Below are positions 36,104-44,355 of a DNA stretch of 64,000 nucleotides, piece after piece. Source of the stretch: Pseudomonas botevensis. GTDB lineage: Bacteria > Pseudomonadota > Gammaproteobacteria > Pseudomonadales > Pseudomonadaceae. The stretch lies in contig NZ_JAHTKI010000011.1 in NCBI RefSeq assembly GCF_019145475.1, positions 62,001-126,000 on the forward strand, given 5' to 3'. Position 1 is the first letter of the stretch, and each line of letters opens with the position of its first letter. Below the pieces are notes generated by a model that saw only the letters and a program-made list of their open reading frames with translations, made no database searches and was not told the DNA's origin. Position numbers and translations under genes: made by a program.

Positions 36104-37508
36104 CAAAAAAGTCAAAATCCTCGCCACCCTCGGGCCGGCGGTCGATGGCATCGACGACATCCGTGAGCTGGTCGAGGCCGGGGTCAACATCTTCCGGTTG
36201 AACTTCAGCCACGGCGACCATGCCGACCACGCCAAGCGCTATCAGTGGATCCGCGAAGTCGAGCGCCAGCTCAACTATCCGCTGGGGATCCTGATGGACC
36301 TGCAAGGGCCGAAGCTGCGGGTCGGCAAGTTCGCCGAAGGCAAGGTGCAATTGCATCGCGGCCAGGCGTTCCGCCTGGATCTGGACGCCACGCCGGGCGA
36401 CCAGCGCCGGGTCAACCTGCCGCATCCGGAGATCATCGCCGCCCTGGAGGCCGGCATGGATCTGCTGCTGGACGACGGCAAGCTGCGCCTGCGGGTGGTG
36501 AGCAAATACGCCGACGCGATCGACACTACCGTGCTCAACGGCGGCGAACTGTCGGATCGCAAAGGGGTGAACGTGCCGCAAGCGGTGCTCGACCTGAGCC
36601 CGCTGACCGCCAAGGATCGCCGCGACCTGAGCTTCGGCCTGGAGCTGGGCGTGGACTGGGTCGCGCTGTCGTTCGTGCAGCGTCCGGAGGATATCCGCGA
36701 AGCCCGTGCGCTGATCGGCGACAAGGCCTTTCTGATGGCGAAAATCGAGAAGCCGTCGGCCGTCGAACAACTGCGGGAAATCGCCGAGTTGAGCGACGCG
36801 ATCATGGTTGCCCGGGGTGACCTGGGCGTGGAAGTGCCGGCCGAGAGCGTGCCGCAAATCCAGAAAAACATCATCACCACCTGCCGCCAGCTCGGCAAAC
36901 CGGTGGTGGTGGCGACGCAGATGCTTGAGTCGATGCGCTTCTCCCCAGCCCCGACCCGTGCCGAAGTCACCGACGTCGCCAATGCCGTGGCCGAAGGTGC
37001 CGATGCGGTGATGCTGTCGGCAGAAACCGCCTCGGGCGAATACCCGCTGGAAGCCGTGCAGATGATGAGCAAGATCATCCGCCAGGTGGAGAACGGTCCG
37101 GATTACCAAACCCAGCTCGACGTCAGCCGGCCGAAAGCCGAGGCCACCGTGTCCGACGCCATCAGTTGCGCGATCCGCCGCATCAGCAACGTGCTGCCGG
37201 TGGCGGTGCTGGTCAACTACAGCGAGTCCGGCAGCTCGAGCCTGCGCGCCGCGCGGGAACGGCCGAAGGCGCCGATCCTCAACCTGACGCCGAACCTGCA
37301 GACCGCGCGCCGCCTGAGCGTGGCCTGGGGCATTCACTCGGTGGTCAACGATCGGCTGCGTCAGGTCGACGAAGTCTGCTCGACCGCTCTGGAAATCGCC
37401 CAGGCGCAAGGCATGGCCGAACGCGGCGACACGTTGTTGATCACGGCCGGTGTGCCGTTCGGGCAACCGGGATCGACTAATTCGCTGCGGATCGAAACAT
37501 TGATTTAA
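36093..37508 (+). CDS. pykF: Pyruvate kinase
   Basis: 471 residues, the usual size of type I pyruvate kinase. Motifs include FRLNFSHGDH, MDLQGPKLRVG, MAKIEKPSAVEQL (catalytic Lys), VARGDLGVEVP (Mg2+ site) and VVATQMLESM. It makes pyruvate and ATP from phosphoenolpyruvate. Overlap with ttuD by 11 bp ties it to glyoxylate use, so it likely serves to move operon-derived phosphoglycerate on to pyruvate rather than being the main glycolytic enzyme. Confidence 0.95.
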   Translation: MTPDKKVKILATLGPAVDGIDDIRELVEAGVNIFRLNFSHGDHADHAKRYQWIREVERQLNYPLGILMDLQGPKLRVGKFAEGKVQLHRGQAFRLDLDATPGDQRRVNLPHPEIIAALEAGMDLLLDDGKLRLRVVSKYADAIDTTVLNGGELSDRKGVNVPQAVLDLSPLTAKDRRDLSFGLELGVDWVALSFVQRPEDIREARALIGDKAFLMAKIEKPSAVEQLREIAELSDAIMVARGDLGVEVPAESVPQIQKNIITTCRQLGKPVVVATQMLESMRFSPAPTRAEVTDVANAVAEGADAVMLSAETASGEYPLEAVQMMSKIIRQVENGPDYQTQLDVSRPKAEATVSDAISCAIRRISNVLPVAVLVNYSESGSSSLRAARERPKAPILNLTPNLQTARRLSVAWGIHSVVNDRLRQVDEVCSTALEIAQAQGMAERGDTLLITAGVPFGQPGSTNSLRIETLI

Positions 37509-37519
37509 GTAACACCTGT

Positions 37520-37629
37520 GTGGCGAGGGAGCTTGCTCCTGTCGCTCGGCATGACGGTTTCCAAAAAGAGACACCGCATCCACCGGACCGGGGCCAGCTA
37601 AAGCCCCACGGGAGCCGCGCCCTCGCCAC
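37520..37629. repeat. REPIN of a second sequence class
   Basis: GTGGCGAGGGAGCTTGCTCC at 37520 and its inverted partner GGGAGCCGCGCCCTCGCCAC ending at 37629. The core differs from the 'gtgggagcgggc' type seen elsewhere in the window, so at least two REP classes are present. Confidence 0.8.
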
Positions 37630-37678
37630 AGAGTTTTGCAAGACCTTTTGATTTTCCTCCTGCCCAGATTTTCCAGAC

Positions 37679-38593
37679 ATGCCTGCCAACCACTTCAACA
37701 CCCACTGCCCTGACTGGGCCGAGGCTTTGCTCAACGGCTTCAGTCAAATCTTCCTCCAGCGCCACCCGCTGTGTGGCCTGCTGTGCCTGCTGGCGATTCT
37801 GCTGACCGCACCTGTGCTGTTCGCCGGCGCGCTGCTGGGCGCGGTCGCCGGTTTGCTGACCGCGCAACGCCGCAACTACGCCAAGGCTGATCGCCAGGCC
37901 GGGTTGTTCAGCTACAACGGCGTGTTGCTCGGCCTGTTGCTGAGCCTGTATTTCCCCTGGTCGCCGATGCTGCCGCCGCTGATTCTGGCGGCCGGCGGCC
38001 TCAGTGCGATGGTCACTCAACAGTGGCTCAAGCGCGCTCGCCTGCATCATTGGCTGCCCGCCTACACCGCGCCGTTCGTTCTGCTGAGCTGGGTGTTTCT
38101 GTGCTTCGCTGAGCCGTCGGCCGCCGCGCCGCCGCTGGAATTGAACACGCCCAATCTGCTCGGCGCCGCGTTGAAAGGACTCGGCCAGGTGATGTTCCTC
38201 GACCATCCGCTGGCCGGTGCGCTGATCGGTGTCGGCCTGCTGCTCGCCGATCGTCGCGCCTTTTGCTGGGTGCTGCTGGCGTCGCTGATCGGCCTCGGCT
38301 CCAGCCTCGCCCATCACGACAGCCAGACCGCGCTGTCGGGTCTGGGCGGCTACAACGCGGTACTCGCCGCCCTCGCCTTCAGCACCCGGCGCCAGCAACC
38401 CTGGTTGCCGCTGCTCGGCATTGCCCTGGCGTTGCTGCTGACGCCGCTGTTCAGCGCCATTGGCCTGGCGACCCTCACGGCACCGTTCATTCTCGCCTGC
38501 TGGCTGCTGCGCACCGGCACCCGGCTGATGCGCCAGCCCGAGGTGAACGCCGCGCCTTGCGCTCATGGGGAGAATCAACCTAGGCTGCGCTGA
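37679..38593 (+). CDS. Urea transporter (UT family)
   Basis: 304 residues with about ten transmembrane helices. Two related halves each hold a urea-transporter type motif: LFSYNGVLLGLLL in the first and GLGGYNAVLAALAF in the second; FLQRHPLCGLLCLL and FLDHPLAGALIG are the matching pore-lining repeats. It would allow urea to cross the inner membrane. It lies behind pykF, separated by a REPIN, in the same direction as the glyoxylate operon. Urea and glyoxylate are both products of allantoin breakdown, which makes the placement sensible. Confidence 0.85.
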   Translation: MPANHFNTHCPDWAEALLNGFSQIFLQRHPLCGLLCLLAILLTAPVLFAGALLGAVAGLLTAQRRNYAKADRQAGLFSYNGVLLGLLLSLYFPWSPMLPPLILAAGGLSAMVTQQWLKRARLHHWLPAYTAPFVLLSWVFLCFAEPSAAAPPLELNTPNLLGAALKGLGQVMFLDHPLAGALIGVGLLLADRRAFCWVLLASLIGLGSSLAHHDSQTALSGLGGYNAVLAALAFSTRRQQPWLPLLGIALALLLTPLFSAIGLATLTAPFILACWLLRTGTRLMRQPEVNAAPCAHGENQPRLR

Positions 38594-38614
38594 CCTTTGA
38601 TTCAGGCGTTATCC

Positions 38615-39439
38615 ATGGACAGCAGCAAGCACTGGCGTGAACAGCTTTACGTCATGATTTTCCAGACTGACACCCGCGCCGGGCGGCGTTTCGACGGCAT
38701 CCTGTTGTTGATCATCCTCGCCAGCCTGGTGATCGTGATGCTCGACAGCATCGACAGCGTTCATCGCAACTACGCCGACGTGCTGGCGTACATCGAATGG
38801 GGCTTCACGATCATTTTTGCCGGCGAATACCTCCTGCGCCTGTACTGTTCGCCCAAGCCGCTGCGGTACGCGTTCAGCTTCTACGGGCTGGTGGACCTGC
38901 TGGCGATCGTGCCCGGGATTCTCGCCCTGTATTACAGCGATGCGCAGTACCTGCTGATTATCCGGATCATCCGGATGCTGCGGATTTTCCGCGTGCTCAA
39001 GCTCAGCCCGTACCTCAAGCAAGCCAACTATCTGATGTCGGCCTTGCGTGGCAGCAAGCAGAAGATCGTGGTGTTTCTGGTCAGCGTCTGCACCCTGGTG
39101 ACGGTGTTCGGCACCCTGATGTACGTGATCGAAGGCCCGGAACACGGCTTCACCAGCATCCCCAAAGGCATTTACTGGGCTATCGTCACCCTGACCACCG
39201 TGGGCTTCGGCGACATCGTGCCGAAGACGCCGCTGGGCCAAGTGATTTCCTCGCTGGTGATGATCACCGGTTACTCGATCATTGCCGTGCCCACCGGGAT
39301 TTTCACCGCCGAACTGGCCAACGCCATGCGCGGTGAGCAACTGCAACACGACTGCCCGGTGTGCGAGAAAAAAAGCCATGAACAGAACGCGGCATTCTGT
39401 TCGCGGTGCGGCAATCAGCTGTTCAAGAAAATGGAATAA
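38615..39439 (+). CDS. Voltage-gated potassium channel with C-terminal zinc ribbon
   Basis: 274 residues from the ATG at 38615. Six transmembrane helices in Kv style; the S4 voltage sensor is IIRIIRMLRIFRVLK with Arg/Lys at every third place. The pore carries the K+ selectivity filter TVGFGD. After S6 the cytosolic tail has two CxxC pairs, CPVCEKK and CSRCG, which look like a zinc ribbon. It would pass K+ in a voltage-dependent way. An in-frame TTG at 38597 would add six residues and seems less likely. Confidence 0.9.
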   Translation: MDSSKHWREQLYVMIFQTDTRAGRRFDGILLLIILASLVIVMLDSIDSVHRNYADVLAYIEWGFTIIFAGEYLLRLYCSPKPLRYAFSFYGLVDLLAIVPGILALYYSDAQYLLIIRIIRMLRIFRVLKLSPYLKQANYLMSALRGSKQKIVVFLVSVCTLVTVFGTLMYVIEGPEHGFTSIPKGIYWAIVTLTTVGFGDIVPKTPLGQVISSLVMITGYSIIAVPTGIFTAELANAMRGEQLQHDCPVCEKKSHEQNAAFCSRCGNQLFKKME

Positions 39440-39461
39440 GCAAAGAGCTTTTTAATCTTTA

Positions 39462-39492
39462 AGCGACTATGCGTGCCCCGTTTATAGTCGCT
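39462..39492. promoter_or_regulatory. Inverted repeat upstream of sbp
   Basis: AGCGACTAT (39462-39470) and ATAGTCGCT (39484-39492) are perfect 9-bp inverted arms with a 13-bp spacer. The right arm includes a possible -10 hexamer TATAGT. It may be an operator for sbp; lack of a T-run argues against a terminator. Confidence 0.5.
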
Positions 39493-39546
39493 GGCAAATG
39501 GCTGTCATCTCTGTAAAAAACACCCCCACAGAACAAGGAATGCGCA

Positions 39547-40545
39547 GTGAAAAAACTCTTTGGCGCCTCACTTCTCGCCGCCGGTCTTGCCTTCGGCAGC
39601 GTGGCTCAAGCCGCACCGACCCTGCTGAACGTTTCCTACGACGTGATGCGCGATTTCTACAAGGACTACAACACTGCGTTCCAGAAACACTGGCAAGCCG
39701 AACACAACGAAAACATCACCGTGCAGATGTCCTTCGGCGGCTCGAGCAAACAGGCGCGCTCGGTCATCGACGGCCTGCCGGCGGATGTCATCACCATGAA
39801 CATGGCCACCGACATCAATGCCCTGGCGGACAACGGGCAACTGGTGCCGAAAGACTGGGTCACGCGCCTGCCGAACAACAGCGCGCCGTTCACTTCGGCC
39901 ACCGTGTTCATCGTCCGCAAGGGCAACCCGAAAGCCCTTAAAGACTGGCCGGACCTGCTCAAGGACGGGGTGCAGGTGATCGTGCCGAACCCGAAAACCT
40001 CGGGCAACGGCCGCTACACCTACCTGTCAGCCTGGGGCTACGTGCTGAAAAACGGCGGTGACGAGAACAAGGCCAAGGACTTCGTCGGCAAACTGTTCAA
40101 ACAGGCGCCGGTGCTCGATACCGGCGGCCGTGCCGCCACCACCACGTTCATGACCAACCAGATCGGCGACGTGCTGGTGACCTTCGAAAACGAAGCGGAA
40201 ATGATCGCCCGCGAGTTCGGCCGCGACCAGTTCGAAGTCATCTACCCAAGCGTCTCCGCCGAAGCCGAGCCGCCCGTTTCGGTGGTCGACAAAGTGGTCG
40301 ACAAGAAAGGCTCCCGCGCCGCCGCCGACGAATATCTGAAGTACCTGTGGTCGCCGGAAGGCCAGGAAATCGCTGCCGCCAACTACCTGCGCCCGCGTGA
40401 TGCAGCGGTGCTGGCGAAATACACCGACCGCTTCCCGAAAGTCGACTTCCTCTCGGTGGAAAAAACCTTCGGTGACTGGCGCACCGTGCAGAAGACCCAC
40501 TTCAACGATGGCGGGGTCTTCGACCAGATCTACACCAACAAGTAA
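39547..40545 (+). CDS. sbp: Periplasmic sulfate-binding protein
   Basis: 332 residues. The signal peptide MKKLFGASLLAAGLAFGSVAQA is followed by LLNVSYDVMRDFYKDYN, typical of Sbp/CysP. Sulfate-pocket segments include MSFGGSSKQARSVIDGLPAD and NPKTSGNGRYTYLSAWGY. It delivers sulfate to the CysTWA ABC transporter, whose genes are not adjacent. It is a single-gene unit with its own terminator; sulfur-starvation control would be expected. Confidence 0.95.
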   Translation: MKKLFGASLLAAGLAFGSVAQAAPTLLNVSYDVMRDFYKDYNTAFQKHWQAEHNENITVQMSFGGSSKQARSVIDGLPADVITMNMATDINALADNGQLVPKDWVTRLPNNSAPFTSATVFIVRKGNPKALKDWPDLLKDGVQVIVPNPKTSGNGRYTYLSAWGYVLKNGGDENKAKDFVGKLFKQAPVLDTGGRAATTTFMTNQIGDVLVTFENEAEMIAREFGRDQFEVIYPSVSAEAEPPVSVVDKVVDKKGSRAAADEYLKYLWSPEGQEIAAANYLRPRDAAVLAKYTDRFPKVDFLSVEKTFGDWRTVQKTHFNDGGVFDQIYTNK

Positions 40546-40561
40546 GCGCTGAGCGGCAATG

Positions 40562-40592
40562 AAAAAGGCGACCGTCAAGGGTCGCCTTTTTT
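40562..40592 (+). terminator. Terminator of sbp
   Basis: AAAAAGGCGACC (40562-40573) pairs with GGTCGCCTTTTT (40580-40591) and is followed by T residues, 16 bp after the sbp stop. Confidence 0.92.
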
Positions 40593-40626
40593 GTTGCCCA
40601 GCAAATATCCGCTCCCCCAGGAATGG

Positions 40627-41247
40627 CTACATCGGCGGGGTGACGCCATCCTTCCCCGCCGAAATCGACTGCGCCGTCAGCGTGCCGTCCGCGCTCTGGG
40701 TCACGAAGGTAACGATCTTCACCCCGACCTTGAGCAAGCTGCGATCCCCCGGCAGCAGGTTGACGATCGGCACGTCCACCGGCACGAGGATCTTTTGCTG
40801 CCCGCCCTTGTAGTTGACGGTCAGCACCCGCCCGTTGCTCACCACCAGGTCGCCGACACTGCCATTGGTCATGCTGCTGCCCTTGGCCAGGTCGAACGGG
40901 CGATGGCCGTCGCCGCTGCCGGCCAGTTCCGGCGGGAATACGTGGACCTCCAGCGCCTTGAGCGTGCCGTCCTCCTGAGGAATGGCCGCCGAGCCGATGT
41001 AGCTGCCGGGTTTGATGTCTTCGATATTGGCGAGGGTGACAGCGCGCACCCGGGTGTCCTGGGTGAGCTGGATCACCACGTTTTCACCGCTGTTGACGTG
41101 GACTTTCAGGGCATCGGCGCTGACCCCGGTGATCTCGCCGCGCACACCGATGCGCATGCCGGGGGCATCGGCGGCCTGTACGGTGGACGCGGCCAGCAGG
41201 CCGATCAGGGCAATCGTGGTGCTGTGGCGAAGCAACTGACGGAACAT
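40627..41247 (-). CDS. Exported protein of unknown function with DUF5666-like repeats
   Basis: 206 residues from the ATG at 41247, which is preceded by CCGGAGGAT. A signal peptide (MFRQLLRHSTTIALIGLLAASTVQA) is cut before ADAPGMRIG. The mature part is beta-rich, with RGEITGVSADALKVHVNSGE and VRAVTLANIEDIKPGSYIG resembling DUF5666 OB-like repeats. Homologues are sometimes labelled metal ABC transporter permease, which is wrong because there are no further membrane helices. Function unknown; it acts in the periplasm. Confidence 0.78.
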   Translation of the reverse strand: MFRQLLRHSTTIALIGLLAASTVQAADAPGMRIGVRGEITGVSADALKVHVNSGENVVIQLTQDTRVRAVTLANIEDIKPGSYIGSAAIPQEDGTLKALEVHVFPPELAGSGDGHRPFDLAKGSSMTNGSVGDLVVSNGRVLTVNYKGGQQKILVPVDVPIVNLLPGDRSLLKVGVKIVTFVTQSADGTLTAQSISAGKDGVTPPM

Positions 41248-41388
41248 CGCGATCCTCCGGTGACGAATGATGAAAACTCCAGCCACAACATAAGCACGCT
41301 ATCGAACAAGATGTAAGTGAATGTATCATCGGCGCTCGACGGTCGGACGCAAAGTCCACCGATGGACGATAACCACCCGGCCGCCACT

Positions 41389-41415
41389 CATTCCGCAACG
41401 GAATAATTGATATCA
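41389..41415. promoter_or_regulatory. Two adjacent palindromes upstream of the MFS gene
   Basis: ATTCCG-CAA-CGGAAT (41389-41403) and the perfect palindrome TTGATATCAA (41406-41415) lie side by side, 75-100 bp before the MFS start codon. They are candidate operators; no regulator gene is adjacent. Confidence 0.45.
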
Positions 41416-41489
41416 AACGAAAGCGTCTTCCGCCGGCCCCACCCGTCCCTTAGCCTCACCGCACTCTTTTTCGCTGGATCGAGAACCCT

Positions 41490-42677
41490 ATGACCGCCAC
41501 AACTCACGCAATGACCCGAGGCATGGTGCTGCTGTTCGCTTTCTGCTGCGGCGCCATCGTTGCCAACATCTACTACGCACAGCCGATCATCGGCCTGATC
41601 GCGCCGGACATCGGCCTGACCGACACCATGGCCAGCTTCATCGTGTCGCTGACCCAGATCGGCTATGCCCTGGGCCTGTTCTTTCTGGTGCCGCTGGGCG
41701 ACCTGCTGGAAAACCGCCGCCTGATGATCCTCACCACCGTGGTGGCGATTGCCAGCCTGCTCGGCGCGGCGTTCACCGATCAGCCGAATGTGTTCCTGCT
41801 GATTTCGTTGCTGGTGGGCTTCAGTTCGGTGTCGGTGCAGATCCTGATTCCACTGGCCGCGCACCTGGCGCCGGAGGAATCCCGTGGCCGCGTGGTTGGC
41901 GGGATCATGGGCGGTCTGCTGCTGGGGATCCTGCTGGCGCGGCCGGTATCGAGCGTGGTGGCCGACCATTTCGGCTGGCGGGCGATGTTCATGATCGCGG
42001 CCGCATTGATGGCGGCAATCAGCGTGGTGCTGGCGCTGACGGTGCCCAAGCGCCAACCGGATCACAGCGCATCCTACGGCCAGTTGATCGGTTCGCTGTG
42101 GACGCTGCTGTGCCAGCAACCGCTGCTGCGCCAACGTGCGTTTTACCAGGGCTGCATGTTCGCCACTTTCAGCCTGTTCTGGACCGCCGTACCGCTGGAG
42201 CTGGCACGTAACCATGGCCTGTCCCAGAGTCAGATCGCGATCTTCGCCCTGGTCGGCGCCATCGGTGCCATCGCCGCGCCCATCAGCGGACGCCTGGCGG
42301 ATGCCGGCCACACCCGCATCGCCTCGTTGCTGGCCATGCTGTTCGCCAGCCTGAGCTTCCTGCCGGCCTTCATCCACCCGGCCTACAGCGTGATCGGCCT
42401 GGCGGTGACCGGCGTGGTTCTGGACTTCTGCGTGCAGATGAACATGGTGCTCGGCCAGCGCGCGGTCTATTCCCTCGACGCCAAGAGCCGTGGACGTCTC
42501 AACGCGCTGTACATGACCAGCATCTTCATCGGCGGTGCCTTCGGCTCCTCGATCGCCAGCGCGGTGTATGAACACGGCGGCTGGCTGTGGATCGTGATCG
42601 TCGGCAGCGCGTTTCCGTTGCTGGCGCTGCTGCGCTTCCTCAGTGCGGCGCAACGGCCGTCACTGGCGACCGCGTAA
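41490..42677 (+). CDS. MFS transporter (putative exporter)
   Basis: 395 residues with twelve predicted transmembrane helices. ANIYYAQPIIGLIAPDIGL and the loop motif VPLGDLLENRRLMIL (MFS motif A) place it in the drug/solute exporter group near YgaY-type proteins. SAVYEHGGW near the end is also typical. The substrate cannot be told. It is a single gene. Confidence 0.88.
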   Translation: MTATTHAMTRGMVLLFAFCCGAIVANIYYAQPIIGLIAPDIGLTDTMASFIVSLTQIGYALGLFFLVPLGDLLENRRLMILTTVVAIASLLGAAFTDQPNVFLLISLLVGFSSVSVQILIPLAAHLAPEESRGRVVGGIMGGLLLGILLARPVSSVVADHFGWRAMFMIAAALMAAISVVLALTVPKRQPDHSASYGQLIGSLWTLLCQQPLLRQRAFYQGCMFATFSLFWTAVPLELARNHGLSQSQIAIFALVGAIGAIAAPISGRLADAGHTRIASLLAMLFASLSFLPAFIHPAYSVIGLAVTGVVLDFCVQMNMVLGQRAVYSLDAKSRGRLNALYMTSIFIGGAFGSSIASAVYEHGGWLWIVIVGSAFPLLALLRFLSAAQRPSLATA

Positions 42678-42732
42678 CCCCTTCCCCATCGCGGGTCCAT
42701 CGACCCGCGAGGCCAGAGGCAAGGATGCCTGC

Positions 42733-43137
42733 TCAATAGCGAACCAGTTTTTCCATCGCCGCATCCGCCAGGAAGGAGGAGCGGCTTTTGACATTGTGCT
42801 CTCGCACATAACGGTCAATCCGCTGAATCACGTACCCGGGCAACGTCACATTGACCTTCTCGGTCTTGCCCAGATAGGGCGAGATATCCAGCTCCAACAT
42901 CCCCCAGCCCATCTCTGCGAATTCAGGGTTGTTGCGATGCGCCGCCGCAGAGGTCGGCAGGGGAATCGTCTCTCCATCTGCGGCGATCTCCTGCAACAGG
43001 ATGTGCGCAATCTCGACGGCGGCGTTATAGGCATCTTCAAAGGTGTCCCCGGCCGTGACAGCACCAGGAATATCGGGGATCTGAATACCGATGGCAGTTT
43101 CCTCATCGCCCCACTCGATACAGATTGGGTATTGCAT
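42733..43137 (-). CDS. hicB: HicB-family antitoxin
   Basis: 134 residues from the ATG at 43137. The N-terminal HicB domain (MQYPICIEWGDEETAIGIQI, then IPGAVTAGDTFEDAYNNA-like) has the partly degraded RNase-H-like fold that masks HicA. The C-terminal part, KVNVTLPGYVIQRIDRYVRE and SRSSFLADAAMEKL, is a ribbon-helix-helix DNA-binding domain. It overlaps hicA by one base (TAATG). It should bind the palindrome at 43380-43395 and repress its own operon. Confidence 0.93.
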   Translation of the reverse strand: MQYPICIEWGDEETAIGIQIPDIPGAVTAGDTFEDAYNAAVEIAHILLQEIAADGETIPLPTSAAAHRNNPEFAEMGWGMLELDISPYLGKTEKVNVTLPGYVIQRIDRYVREHNVKSRSSFLADAAMEKLVRY

Positions 43138-43349
43138 TATGGATCTCCTGTGTAACTGGCTGGCGGGCTGTACAGCCCGGCACGCTTCCTGATGCTTTTG
43201 ACCGTCCCCAGTGGCAAATCCTTTTTCGGGTGAGGAACGGGGATCGTGTACGAGCTGTAACGGTGAGTGAAGATGTGATGACTGCCGGTGACTCGATCCA
43301 GCGTCCAGCCTGCCTCCTCCAGCTCCTTGATCAATAACCTGCTTTGCAC
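43137..43349 (-). CDS. hicA: HicA-family mRNA interferase toxin
   Basis: 70 residues. ELEEAGWTLDRVTGSHHIF contains the catalytic His of the double-stranded-RNA-binding fold, and YTIPVPHPKKDLPLGTVKSIRKRAGL completes the family pattern. HicA cleaves mRNA without need of the ribosome. I start at GTG 43349, six bases after GGAGG; a TTG one codon upstream is too close to it. The toxin gene comes first and the antitoxin second, the normal hicAB order. Confidence 0.92.
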   Translation of the reverse strand: MQSRLLIKELEEAGWTLDRVTGSHHIFTHRYSSYTIPVPHPKKDLPLGTVKSIRKRAGLYSPPASYTGDP

Positions 43350-43376
43350 CAACCGCCTCCTTGCTTCGGCTCAATA

Positions 43377-43405
43377 AAAATAACTCTAGAGTTATCTTTA
43401 CTCAA
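43377..43405 (-). promoter_or_regulatory. hicAB promoter containing a 16-bp palindromic operator
   Basis: On the minus strand TTGAGT (43405-43400) and TATTTT (43382-43377) are 17 bp apart. Between and overlapping them lies the perfect palindrome ATAACTCTAGAGTTAT (43380-43395). A HicB dimer on it would block RNA polymerase. Confidence 0.7.
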
Positions 43406-43569
43406 GCACAGAAATCCGCAGAACGACGTCCGGTTGTTTTACAGCATGTAAGCCCTCCGCCCATTCCCCCCAAGCATGAATGCTATGCCCCCCGCCCGCG
43501 TTCTCCTTCGCGCGCTGCACGGTCACTCTTGAACCCGGCCACTACCGGCTGTTCCCGAGGACAATCCAC

Positions 43570-44226
43570 ATGACACTGCAAGCCCGACTCGATGCCTTCA
43601 AAGCCGATTTCAAGGCCGGCAAACCACCCTACAACGCGCCCGCCGATATCCATCCGGTGATGGAACGCGCCACGACTGAATTGATCGCGTCCGGTGCGGC
43701 AAGCCGTGCGCTGAAGGTGGGTGACAAGGCGCCGCTGTTCACTCTCAAGGACCCCGATGGCCATCCGGTTTCGTCGGCGGATCTGCTGGCTCAGGGGCCG
43801 TTGGTGTTGACGTTCTACCGTGGGGTCTGGTGCCCGTACTGCAATCTGGAGCTGCAAGCGCTCCAGGCGTTTCTGCCGTCGATCCGCCAGGCGGGGGCCA
43901 GCCTGCTGGCCATTTCGCCACAGATCGCCGCCAACAGTCGCAAGTCGCAGCGGATCAATGGGCTGGGTTTCCCGATCCTCAGCGACTCGCACAATGAAGT
44001 GGCGGCGGCGTTCGGTCTGCGCTTTGAATTGCCGGATTATCTGATCGAGTTGTACAAGAATCTGCGCAATGACCTGCCGACGTTCAACGACGATCCTTCA
44101 TGGACTTTGCCGATGCCGGCGCGTTATGTGATCGGTCAGGATGGCGTGATTCGTTACGCCGAGGTCAACCCGGATTACACTCAGCGACCCGAGCCGGAAG
44201 CGATGCGGGATGCATTGCGCGGCTGA
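43570..44226 (+). CDS. Peroxiredoxin-like protein (AhpC/TSA family)
   Basis: 218 residues from the ATG at 43570, preceded by GAGGACAA. The thioredoxin-fold domain starts near residue 50 (VGDKAPLFTLKDPDG) and has FYRGVWCPYC with Cys88 and Cys91, a CxxC in place of the single peroxidatic Cys of classic AhpC. LLAISPQ and PARYVIGQDGVIRYAEVNPDY follow. It likely reduces peroxides or acts as a disulfide oxidoreductase in the cytosol. A LysR gene follows in the same direction after 129 bp. Confidence 0.86.
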   Translation: MTLQARLDAFKADFKAGKPPYNAPADIHPVMERATTELIASGAASRALKVGDKAPLFTLKDPDGHPVSSADLLAQGPLVLTFYRGVWCPYCNLELQALQAFLPSIRQAGASLLAISPQIAANSRKSQRINGLGFPILSDSHNEVAAAFGLRFELPDYLIELYKNLRNDLPTFNDDPSWTLPMPARYVIGQDGVIRYAEVNPDYTQRPEPEAMRDALRG

Positions 44227-44290
44227 GCCGGTCAGAGGCTCGATTGCCGACCTTCACTTGGCAAAAACGCGTTCTGACCGGTACTGAAAA

Positions 44291-44320
44291 TCCCCCGAGG
44301 GAGCAAGTCCCTACGGGGGC
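44291..44320. repeat. Single REP-like hairpin
   Basis: TCCCCCGAGGGAGCAAGTCCCTACGGGGGC forms a stem CCCCCG/CGGGGG with inner GGGA/TCCC-type pairing. It lies between the peroxiredoxin and LysR genes and has no T-run. Confidence 0.55.
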
Positions 44321-44355
44321 TCGTCGAACACTGCAAGTTTGCGCAAGGATCTGGG

